NCBI RefSeq assembly: GCF_030581075.1
Contig: NZ_JAUQSW010000016.1
Coordinates: 1-64,000 of the forward strand
DNA from: Hymenobacter cheonanensis
Lineage (GTDB): Bacteria; Bacteroidota; Bacteroidia; Cytophagales; Hymenobacteraceae
Direction of reading: 5' to 3'
Length of the DNA: 64,000 nucleotides
In this document: positions 8,501 through 16,900 of the stretch, piece by piece
How the letters are laid out: every line of letters begins with the position of its first letter
Position numbering within the stretch: the first letter of the stretch is position 1
Notes under the pieces: generated by a model
What the model saw: the letters and a program-made list of their open reading frames with translations, nothing else
Told to the model about the DNA's origin: nothing
The model's database searches: none
Made by a program: the position numbers and the translations under genes

Positions 8501-8714
8501 CGAGGCCCTGCCGCTGGCCGGCCTGCTGGCCGAGGTGGCGGGCCAGGTGCTGGCCCGCCACGCCCGCGGCCAGCTCGAAGTAGCTCCCGATGCCCTGCTG
8601 GGCCACTACGCGCACATGCTCGTTAACCGGGCCGTGAGCGTGCGGCCCCGCCTGCACGAGCTGCTGGTTTATGATTTTCTGGCCCGCTACTATCAGTCGG
8701 CAGCGCGGCGGTAA
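5583..8714 (+). CDS. LanB-type lanthipeptide dehydratase
   Basis: A 1043-aa full-length class I dehydratase. In this family the N-terminal domain uses glutamyl-tRNA(Glu) to glutamylate Ser/Thr of a precursor peptide, and the C-terminal SpaB_C domain eliminates glutamate to leave dehydroalanine or dehydrobutyrine. The N-terminal signature RCTPFGLFAG is at residues 82-91. The C-terminal domain begins near residue 774 with 'WLYYKLYCGPKVADRLL', followed by 'FFIRYTDPDHHLRLRLHL' and 'YQRELERYGS', as expected. Both domains are present, so it is not one of the split enzymes. Composition is extremely GC- and Ala/Leu-rich. No LanC cyclase or LanT transporter lies nearby, but a 44-aa Ser/Thr-rich peptide gene lies 1.5 kb downstream. 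The product would be a dehydrated peptide. Confidence 0.9.
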   Translation: MEHLYTFHPALVLRTPARPLAGAPTTAADWLADAAFREALYLASPPLLAEAERWQRGELRDAKKEARLLAALGRYQGRMRSRCTPFGLFAGCSVVGWGPESRLCLDPAATTRHTRLDMHYLCALAARLAAQEPLRSRLRYRPNSSLYDLGHELRYVEYSYGEGRPPEGEHQLSAVEATEPLRRALAASAGGQQRRGLALALLGLEEDAASPVADADLAEALEFVDALIEAQLLVSELEPTVTGAEFLPHLRQVLARLDDPAAPHAGLAAVRSVVADVSARLAALDAHPAGPNPTAAYTAIEAALAPLAVPLEAGKLFQADLLPGVLAGSTLATSQQAALLAALRVLGHLTPATTQARLAEFKQQFAARYEARAVPLLEALDSESGISYSDYGRHAYAPLVEDLMLPGAASPAPAPLLTAAQQLLAGRLRAAEQAGDYAIDLTLAEVQHLPSVADALPPSFSVLFRALAGGQLLLESAGGASAANLLGRFAHASPAIAGVVHSLAAAEQAHNPGVVLAEICHLPASRLGNILLRPCFRDFELPYLAHAACPPAGRLALQDLTLRLHRGQLELWCRRTGHRVVPRLSAAHNYTQQALPVYQLLCDLQTQGLQASLGVSWEALAPEARFRPRLTHQGVVLLAASWQLAAADLAPLLAAGPGGAAEAWATFRRRWQLPRYFTLAEADHELLIDAEDPAGVRDWLALVRARPGVLLKEFLFDPATCLVRDPAGRPYTNQLVASLLRTAPCYPAAGGAAPRPGAPPAAVPRSFEPGSEWLYYKLYCGPKVADRLLAEALAPLTEELLARGWVDKWFFIRYTDPDHHLRLRLHLPAPAAALGPVMQAVRAALAPYTASGSLWKTQTDTYQRELERYGSHTIELAESLFYYDSRRLLARLAAPPPGPGPTGWLGAARGIDELLAAFGCDLPRRLALLTQWRAAFAHEFAVDKPLRLQLDARYRQHRAALHAALAPPPPARPEALPLAGLLAEVAGQVLARHARGQLEVAPDALLGHYAHMLVNRAVSVRPRLHELLVYDFLARYYQSAARR

Positions 8715-8936
8715 GCCGGGAGGCTGATTGAAATTTTATTGTACTTTACTCGGCAAGGTCTATGCGCCGGCGACCGCGGCTGGCTGCTCCGCAATGCGCG
8801 GCGCCCCACGGCCAACCGATGGCGGGACTCTTGAAATTCTCCTCCCTGCGGCTGGCGCTTACCTCCCGCCGCCACAGCTGGCAGAAGTTGTTTCTTGCAG
8901 ATTTATCATTGTAAATCAAAAGATTATAGCATTGGT

Positions 8937-10001
8937 CTAAAGGTCGATAACTAGTTTGCAGCTGTAGTAGTCCGGGGTATTATCCAGGTCCAGGGTGTAG
9001 CGGCCGGGGTACACCAGGTCGAGGCGCTGGCGGGTGTTGGCCAGGCCAATGCCGGTGCTTTTTTCCTTGGGGCCGAGGCGCTTTTTATTGTGTGTTTCGA
9101 AGGTAAGCTTGCTCTCAACCACGGCCAGGCGAATGCGCAGCGGGTGGGCCGCATCGGTGAGCTCGCCGTGCTTGAAGCAGTTTTCGACAAACGTGATGAG
9201 CACCAGCGGAATGATGCGCAAAAAATGGGTGCTGCCCTGCTGCGCAAAATCTACCTGGAGCTTGTTATTAAACCGCAGCTGATTGAGGGCAATGTAATTG
9301 TGCAGGTGCTTTACCTCCTGGTCCAGCATCACTTTGCCGTGAATTTCTTCGTGCAGAGCGTAGCGCATGGTTTCGGCCAGCAGCAAAATGCCCTGGGCGG
9401 CCGGTTCCGAATGCGGGTATACCTGGGCGTAGAGAAAGTTGAGCGAGTTGAAGAGAAAGTGCGGATTAATCTGGTTTTTGAGAAATGCCAGGTTGGCTTC
9501 CATCAGGCTGTGCTCGGCCACGCGCAGGGCTTCTTCCTGGCGGCGCTTCTGCACCTGCATCTGCACGGAGCGGCGCGCAAACCAGTAGCCCGTGCTCAGC
9601 ATCTGGAAGAACGTGCCGCGGTAAAACGACTGCGCCCAGTAGTAGGCAAGCAGCCCGGTGCGGGAGAGGGGCGTGGCCGGGAGCGGCGTGGTGCCTAGCC
9701 CCAGGGCCGGCACCAGGTAGAGGTAAAGGGTGCTGCGCACCAGCGAGTAGGTGGCCAGCAGGGCTAGCGCCGCCAGGGCGTAGCGCCCGTAGCGACGCGA
9801 CTCGTAGAGGCGGGGAAGCAGCACCAGCCCGTTGAGGTAAAACAGGGCAATGTTGAGCAGGTAGTTGAGCAGCACCGACCCCGCGGAGGGCGCGCTCATG
9901 CTTGAGAGCAGAAAAACCGCCTGCTCGTACCCGATAAAGCCCAGCCAGGCCAGCCCGTGCGGCAGCAGCTGGCGCCGCAGGGCGCGATAATCGATAGCCA
10001 T
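8937..10001 (-). CDS. LytS/YehU-type sensor histidine kinase
   Basis: A 354-aa membrane histidine kinase of the His_kinase (PF06580) family. Several hydrophobic helices fill residues 15-140. A short coiled linker follows, then 'LKNQINPHFLFNSLNFL' with the phospho-acceptor His at 181, and the ATPase part with 'FVENCFKHGE' (N box) and 'STGIGLANTRQRL' (G box). It lies between the dehydratase and the RiPP precursor on the opposite strand. No response regulator is adjacent. The only one in the window is the LytTR protein at 63088-63819, which is the usual partner type. The frame is open to 10064, but that extension is the translation of an inverted repeat, so the ATG at 10001 is chosen. Confidence 0.88.
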   Translation of the reverse strand: MAIDYRALRRQLLPHGLAWLGFIGYEQAVFLLSSMSAPSAGSVLLNYLLNIALFYLNGLVLLPRLYESRRYGRYALAALALLATYSLVRSTLYLYLVPALGLGTTPLPATPLSRTGLLAYYWAQSFYRGTFFQMLSTGYWFARRSVQMQVQKRRQEEALRVAEHSLMEANLAFLKNQINPHFLFNSLNFLYAQVYPHSEPAAQGILLLAETMRYALHEEIHGKVMLDQEVKHLHNYIALNQLRFNNKLQVDFAQQGSTHFLRIIPLVLITFVENCFKHGELTDAAHPLRIRLAVVESKLTFETHNKKRLGPKEKSTGIGLANTRQRLDLVYPGRYTLDLDNTPDYYSCKLVIDL

Positions 10002-10055
10002 GCGGCGAAAGTACGCGCCGGCTGGGCCGCCCTGGCCGGCGCGTACTTTCGCCGC
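10002..10055. promoter_or_regulatory. 20-bp perfect inverted repeat at the kinase start, with mirrored promoter-like boxes
   Basis: GCGGCGAAAGTACGCGCCGG (10002-10021) and its exact reverse complement (10036-10055) enclose a 14-nt loop and abut the kinase ATG. Each arm contains TACTTTCG on one strand, a one-mismatch fit to the Bacteroidota -7 box TAnnTTTG. The arm facing the kinase ends only 5 nt before its ATG. The element could be a symmetric, divergent promoter-operator or an RNA hairpin that hides the start. Confidence 0.55.
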
Positions 10056-10108
10056 AGTGGCCAAAAAGCCAGGTTGGTAGCGCCAATAGCCGGGTTGATG
10101 TAACAGAC

Positions 10109-10139
10109 TTGCCGCCGGTGGGGGAGGCTAGTACGTTTG
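10109..10139 (+). promoter_or_regulatory. Promoter of the RiPP precursor gene
   Basis: A TTG at 10109-10111 and TACGTTTG at 10132-10139, separated by 20 bp, match the Bacteroidota SigA-type promoter (TTTG or TTG, then TAnnTTTG). Transcription would begin near 10146, about 60 nt before the precursor start. Confidence 0.55.
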
Positions 10140-10205
10140 TTTCAGGCAACGCCACTACGGGCTGCGCCACTTCCTAACTCCCTCACCCTCTTCCTTTTTT
10201 CCTCC

Positions 10206-10340
10206 ATGAAGAACCTCGCTACCCCCGCCAAGTTCACGCTCACCAAAACGACGGTTACCCGTTTTACCAAGGCTCAGCAACCGGCCGGGATTTTCAATAC
10301 CATCGACACCTCGGTTGTGCCGACCACCAGCGTCTTTTAA
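10206..10340 (+). CDS. Candidate class I lanthipeptide-like (RiPP) precursor without cysteine
   Basis: A 44-aa peptide gene. The first 24 residues resemble leaders of Bacteroidota class I lanthipeptides, with the LxLxKxTV-like stretch 'KFTLTKTTVTRFTK' at 9-22. The C-terminal 20 residues, QPAGIFNTIDTSVVPTTSVF, hold six Ser/Thr and no Cys, and there is no Cys anywhere. With the LanB-type enzyme upstream it is the obvious dehydratase substrate, but it cannot form lanthionine rings by itself. It has its own promoter and is followed by a large hairpin. The leader boundary is a guess, and no GG or GA cleavage motif is obvious. Short length leaves some chance that it is not translated. Confidence 0.65.
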   Translation: MKNLATPAKFTLTKTTVTRFTKAQQPAGIFNTIDTSVVPTTSVF

Positions 10341-10941
10341 GCTGGCGGGCCGCCCCCGGGCCGGGCGGCCCACGGGTTGCTTGCCGCTGGCCGGGCTGGC
10401 TCGCCCCGCCCCACTAGCCCGGCGGGCCGCCCCGCCCCCTGCAACACTACTGCCCCGCCAACGCCACAAGCCGGCCCAGCCACGCGCTGGCCCGGCTTGT
10501 GGCGTTGGCGGGGCTTTTGCCGGCGCCCGGCCCGGCCCCGGCGGGCCGCCCGCCCAGGGTGGTAAACCGGCCGTTTTGCCCCCTGGCTGAAAGGACAATT
10601 CACGCAGCGCGAGCTGCCTGTGCCGGCGCCTGTAGCCTAAGCGCGAGGGTAGTTGCCGGCGGCTCTGCCAAGGCCTGGAAAGCGCCGGGCGGGCGGCGGC
10701 TAAAGCACGCCCAATGCCTGGTTTAGTACGGCAAAACAGCTGGTTCGTGTAAGGGAATGGGCCGGCCCAAGCGCTTGCAACACCTTTGGGCCAGGATGAT
10801 GGCGGGCCGCCGGGCCGCCGGCCAACACCAAGTGCTTTTGCGGAAGGCCGCCCGGCCCGCGGCGCGGCCGGCCGCCACCCCTCCTTCAGGCTATCACTCA
10901 CTTTCAGCGCGGGACCGCCCTAAAGTTTAATCCGTCTTATC
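10341..10941. other. Intergenic region between RiPP precursor and the NRPS genes
   Basis: No gene is supported. The region is extremely GC-rich. It carries a hairpin at 10347-10371, the long hairpin at 10452-10514, and four copies of the 11-mer GGCGGGCCGCC (10344, 10421, 10540, 10801). The promoter of the first synthetase should lie near its 3' end but was not identified. Confidence 0.6.
10452..10514 (+). terminator. Strong terminator after the RiPP precursor
   Basis: Arms 10452-10480 and 10486-10514 are 29 bp long with one mismatch and a 5-nt loop, followed by TTTT (10515-10518). It would separate the RiPP transcript from the NRPS genes. Confidence 0.7.
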
Positions 10942-13900
10942 ATGGAAGTTTTCGAGCTTATCAGGCAGCTAAAAAAGGCCGACGTTCACCTGTTTGTCGA
11001 GGAGCAGGAGCTGAAAGTAAAGGCCCGGCCCGGCGCGCTGCCGCCCGCGCTGCTAGCCCACCTCAAAACGCACAAGCAGGCGCTGCTGCTGCTACTGCAA
11101 GGCGGCCCAGCGGCCGAGGCTATTGCACCGGCGCCCCTGGCCGCCGATTATCCGCTCTCCTACGGGCAGCAGAGCATCTGGACCCTGAGCCAGGATGCGC
11201 AGGCCTCGCTGGCCTACCACATGCCCGTGGCCATGCAGCTGCCCGAGGCCGCCCAGGCCGGGCAGCTGCAGCAGGCCATTCAGGACCTGGTAGAGCGGCA
11301 CAGCAGCCTGAGAACCTCGTTTTTTGAGCAGGCCGATGGCTCGGTCAGGCAGCGCGTAGCGCCGGAGACGCAGTTTCGGCTGCAAGTGCGGGAGGTGCCC
11401 GCGCTGTCGGCCGCCACCCTGCCCGGCTACCTGCTGGCAGAAAGCAGGGAGGCTTTTTGCCTGGAGCAGGCCCCGCTGCTGCGCGGCACGCTGCTGCGCG
11501 GCAGCGGGGCCTGCTACCTGCTGCTGACCGTGCACCACATTATCTGCGACGGGCTGTCGCTGGATGTGTTGCAGCAGGAGCTGCTGCTTTGCTACGAAGC
11601 CCGCCAGCAGGGGCAGGCCCCGGCGCTGCCGGCGCTGAGCCGCAGCTACCAGGATTTTGCCGTGTGGCAGCACGCCAGCCAGCAGCAGGGCCTCTGGCAG
11701 GCCGAAGAGCAGTATTGGCAAGCGCTGCTGCAACCCCCGCTGCCCGTAATAGAGCTGAAAAACAACCTGAAGCGCCCCGCCGTGAAAACCTTCGCCGGCG
11801 AGCGCCTGCGGGTAGAGCTGCCGGGGCCGGTGCGCACCGCCCTGCTGGCCCGCTGCGCGCAGCAGCAGGTGTCGCTGTTTGCGGGGCTGCTAGCCGGCCT
11901 GCAAGCGCTCATCTTCCGCTACACCCAGAAAACCGACACGGTTTTGGGTACCGTTACCTCGGGCCGGTCGGTGGAGGCGCTGCAGCACCTGGTGGGCATG
12001 TTCATCAACACCCTGCCCCTGCGGCTGCGCTTCGAGCCGGCGGCCACGTTCGAGCAGCTGCTCGCGGCCCAGCAGCAGGCCCTGCAAGATGCCCTGGCCC
12101 ACCAGGCCCTGCCCTTCCAGAAAATGGTGGAGCTGGCCGGGGGCCAGCGCGACCTGAGCCGCTCCGCCCTTTTCGATATTATGGTGATTTTCAACGAGCA
12201 CACGCCGGAAAATCAGCCCACGGCGGCGGGCGCCTACCGCTTGCTGCAAGCCGACCTGCGCACGACCAGCCAGTTTGACCTCACTATTGCGTTTGAGGCC
12301 CAGCCCAGCGGCCTGGCGGCTACGCTCGAATTCAACACGGCCATCTACGACCGCGCGTTCATCGGCCGCCTGTGGGAGCACTTTGTGCAGCTGCTGGCTA
12401 CGCTGCTGGCTTCCCCGGGCGACGGCATTGCCAGCTGCAACTACCTGCCGCCCACCGAGCGCCGGCAGCAGCTGCAGGTCTTCAACGACTTGCAGGCCTA
12501 CTACCAGCCCGAGGTCACGGTTCTCGACCTCATCGAGCAAGCCGCGGCGGCCAACGCCCACAAAATAGCCCTCATTGGCCCGGCCGCGCAGCTCACCTTC
12601 CGGCAGGTGTGGCAGGAAGTCGCCACGCTGTCGGCGCACCTGCGCACCCTTGTGGGGCCGGGCCAGGTAGTTGGCGTGCAGCTCACGCGCACCGAGTGGC
12701 TGCCCATTGCCCTGCTGGCCGTGCTGCACAGCGGGGCCGCTTACCTGCCCCTCGACCTGGCTTACCCGCAGGAGCGCATCGACTACATTCTGCAAGACAG
12801 CGGCTGCGACCTGCTCATTACCGACGCCTGGCTGGCCGCCTACCAGCAGCAGGCGCCCCCGGTGCCCGGCGCGGCGCCCGCGCCCCCGGTGCCCGGCGGG
12901 GCAGCCCTGGCCTACATCATCTACACGTCGGGCTCCACGGGCAAGCCCAAAGGCGTGATGATTTCGCACCAGAACATGGCCCTGTTCGTGCAGTGGGCGC
13001 TGGATGAGTTTGCCAATTCGCCGTTCGAGCTGGTGTACGCCGTTACGTCGCACTGCTTCGACCTCTCCGTATTCGAATTTTTCTTTAGCCTGGCCGCCGG
13101 CAAAACGGTGCGCATACTGCCCTCCGGCCTGCACATTGCCGAGGCCATTGCCGCCGACCGGGGCGTGCTCCTCAATACCGTGCCGTCGGTGGTGCAGCAC
13201 CTGCTCAAGGACGCCACCTTTCCCTGGCAGCACGTGGCCGTGCTCAACATGGCCGGGGAGGCCGTGCCCCAGCACTTCAAGAACGCGCTGGATTACCGCG
13301 CCATCGAGGTGCGCAACCTGTACGGGCCTTCCGAAACCACCACCTACAGCACCTGCTACCGCTTCTCCGACCAGGAGGAAAGCATCACCATCGGCCGGCC
13401 CATTCGCAACACGCGGGTGTACGTGCTCGACGAGTTTCAGCAGCTCGTGCCCACCGGCCTCGACGGGGAGCTTTACATTGCCGGGGCCGGCGTGACGCTG
13501 GGCTACAAGGGCAAGGCCGCCCTGACGCAGGAGCGCTACCTGCCCGATTTGCTTCAGCCGGGGCAGAAAATGTACAAGACCGGCGACCTGGGCCACTGGA
13601 ACTCGGCTGGCCAGCTCGTGTACACCGGGCGCAAGGATGACCAGGTGAAGCTCCGCGGCTTCCGCATCGAGCTGGGCGAGATTGAAAACGCGCTGGAGCG
13701 GGTAGCCGGGGTAAGCAAAGCCGTGGTGCAGGTGCGCCAGGCGGCCGGCCAGGAGGCCCGGCTGGTGGCCTACGTGGCCACAACCCAGGCCATTGCCGAG
13801 GAGCACCTGCGGCACCAGCTCGGGCAGCACCTGCCCGCCTACATGCTGCCCGATGCCTACGTGGCCCTGCCGGCGCTGCCCCTCACACCTAATGGCAAGG

Positions 13901-16900
13901 TAGACAAAGCCGCCCTGCCCTGGGAGGAAAGCTACCTGGCGCCCGCCCGGCCGGCCGCCGTGGCCCCGCGCACCCCCCCCGAAGCGCAGCTCCACGCCTT
14001 GTGGCGCGAAGTGCTAGGGGAGGAGCGCCCGTTTGGAGTGGCCGACAATTTCTTCGAGATAGGCGGCAACAGCCTCCACGCGGCCCGGCTGTACTCGCTG
14101 CTGAAGCAGCGCCTGGGCCTGCAAACGGGCATTCGGTTTGTACTGGAAAACACCACGATTGCCGCGCAGGCGGCCCGGCTCGCCGACTACGCGCCGCACC
14201 AGGAAGCGGCCATTCCGCTAGCCCCGGCCCAGCCTACGTACGCGGTAAGCAGCTTCCAGGCGCACCTGTGGCTGCTGAGCAAAAACGCGGAAGCCGCCCA
14301 GGCCTACCACGTGCCGGGGGGCATGCACCTGCTGGGCCCGCTGGATGTGCCGGCGCTGCGCCAGGCCTTCGGCCTGCTGCTGGAGCGGCACGAGCTGCTG
14401 CGCTCGGTCTTCGAAGAGGCGGCCACGGGCGAGGTGCGCCAGCGGGTGCTGCCGCCAGGGCAGGCGGCGTTCGGGCTGCCCGTGGTGGTGGCCGAAGCCG
14501 GCCCCGCCCTGGAGGCCCTGCTGCGGCAGAATGAGCAGGCGCCGTTCGCGCTCAGCACCGACCTGCCCATTCGCGCTACGCTGGTGCGCCTGGCGCCCGA
14601 CCATCACTGCCTGCTCTACTGCCTGCACCACATTGTGTGCGATGGCTGGGCGCTCAAGCTCCTGGAAAAGGAAGTGATGCAGGCCTACCTGCACCTGCAA
14701 GGGCTAGCCGCGCCGGCCCTGCCGGCGCTGCCTATCCAGTACAAAGACTACATTCACTGGCAGAGCCAGCAGGATTTCAGCAAGCCGGAAGCCTACTGGA
14801 AAGCCAAGCTAGCCGCCCCGCTGCCCCTGCTGGAGCTGCCGCTGGATACCCAGCGGCCCAAGCAGAAAACCTACCGGGGCCGCAGCGCCACCCACACCCT
14901 GGCGGCCGCCACCGTGCAGCAGCTAAAGGCGGCTGTGCTGGCCGCCAATACCACCGTCTTTACGGGGCTGCTGGCTACCCTCAACCTGCTGCTGTGGCGC
15001 TACAGTGGCCAGTCGGACCAGGTGCTGGGGGTGGCCGTAGCCGGGCGGGAGCATGCGCAGCTTCAGGACCAGATTGGGCCTTACCTCAATACGCTGCCCC
15101 TGCGCAGCCAGGTGCGGGGCACCGACACGTTTGCCCAGGTGCTGGCCCAGGTGCGCCAAACCCTGCTGGAGGCCTACGAGCACCAGCACTACGCTTTTTC
15201 GCAGATTGTGGACCTAGTGGCCGCCCCGCTCGAAAGGGGGCGCTCCCCCTTGTTCGACGTGCTGGTGGTGTACCAGAACCAGGCCAGCGCGGGCATCGGC
15301 GGCCCGGCGGCCGGCCTCGCCCCGGCCGGCCTAACGGTGGTGCCGCTGCCGGAGCGCAGCTTCAGCGCTAGCCCGCTGGATATGACGTTCATCTTCCAGG
15401 ATGCACCCCAGGGCATTGAGCTGCGGGCCGAGTACAACGCCGATTTGTATTCGGAAGCCTACATGCAGCGCCTGCTGGCCAACTACGCGCACCTGCTGCA
15501 GGCCCTGGCCCAGCAGCCCGGGCAAGCCATTGCCAGCCAAGACTTTATTGCGCCCGCTGAGCGCCACTGGCTGGCCGAAACCGTTAACCACGACAGCCGG
15601 CCCTACCCCCACGCGTCGCTGGTGGCGCTGTTTGAGGCCCAGGCCGCGGCCACCCCGGCCCACACGGCCCTTGTTGCGGGCGCCAGCCGGCTCACCTACC
15701 ACACGCTCAACCAGCACGCCAATCAGTTTGCCAATTACCTGCGGCACCGGCACGCCGTGCGCCCCGGCACCAACGTGTGCCTGCAAATGCACCGCTCCGG
15801 GCAGCTGCTGGTTGCCATGCTGGGCATCCTGAAAGCGGGCTGCGCCTACGTGCCCATCGACCACAGCTACCCCACCGAGCGCAAGCAGTACATTCTGGCC
15901 GACAGCGCCTGTGCCCTAACCGTGGACGATGCGTGCTTCGGCGATTTCCTGGCCGGGCAGGCGCAGTACGACCCCCAAAATCTGGCCCTGCCCATCGCGC
16001 CCGAGCAGCTGTGCTACGTCATTTACACGTCGGGCTCCACGGGCAACCCCAAAGGCGTAATGGTGCGGCACCGCAACGTGGTGCCCCTGGTGAAGAATAC
16101 CAGCTACCTCACCATTCAGCCCACCGACGTAGTCTTGCAGTGGTCGAATTTTGCCTTCGACGGGGCCGTTTTCGACATCTTCGGGGCTCTGCTCAACGGC
16201 GCCACGCTGGTGCTGCTGGCCGGCAGCGAAGTGGCTTCCATCGATGCCATCAAGGCCCGCATCCACGAGCATCAGGTTACGGTCCTGTTCATCACAACGG
16301 CCTTGTTCAACCTGATTGTCGATGCCGACATCACCACCTTCCAGCCCTTGCGCAAGCTGCTTTTCGGGGGCGAGCTTGTGTCGAAGCACCACGTGCGCCG
16401 GGCCGTGGACTACCTGGGCCGGGGGCGCCTGCTGCACGTGTACGGCCCCACCGAAACCACGGTGTACGCCACTTTCCACGCCGTAGAGGAAGTGCTGGAG
16501 GCCGACCTGACCGTGCCCATCGGCATCCCGCTCACCAACGACGCGGTTTACATCCTCGACGAGGCCCTGCAACTGCTGCCGCGCGGCGCCAGCGGGGAAA
16601 TTTGCCTCGGCGGCGCCGGCGTGAGCCAGGGCTACCTGAACGACGCCGACAAAACGGCCGCCAAATTTGTGCCCAATCCTTTCAGGGCCGGGGAGCTGCT
16701 TTACCGCACCGGCGATTTGGGCCGCTGGCAGGAAAACGGGGCCGTGGCCTTCATGGGCCGCATCGACTTCCAGGTAAAAATCCGGGGGCACCGGGTAGAG
16801 CTGGCCGAGATAGAATACTACCTGAGCCTCTGGGACGAAATTACCGACGGGGTAGTGCGGCTGAACGAAGATGCGCAGGGCGATAAGTACTTGTGCGCCT

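Noticed and set aside
7038..8657. 539-codon open frame on the minus strand
   Set aside because: Antisense to the dehydratase C-terminal half; Gly/Gln/Ala-rich low-complexity translation typical of a shadow frame.
5583..8714. The dehydratase modifying the NRPS peptide instead of a RiPP
   Set aside because: A terminator and 600 bp of gene-free sequence separate the two loci, and full-length LanB enzymes use leader-bearing ribosomal peptides. A suitable peptide gene is close by.
11890..13995. 701-codon open frame on the minus strand
   Set aside because: Antisense to the first adenylation module of NRPS A, with no recognisable motif.
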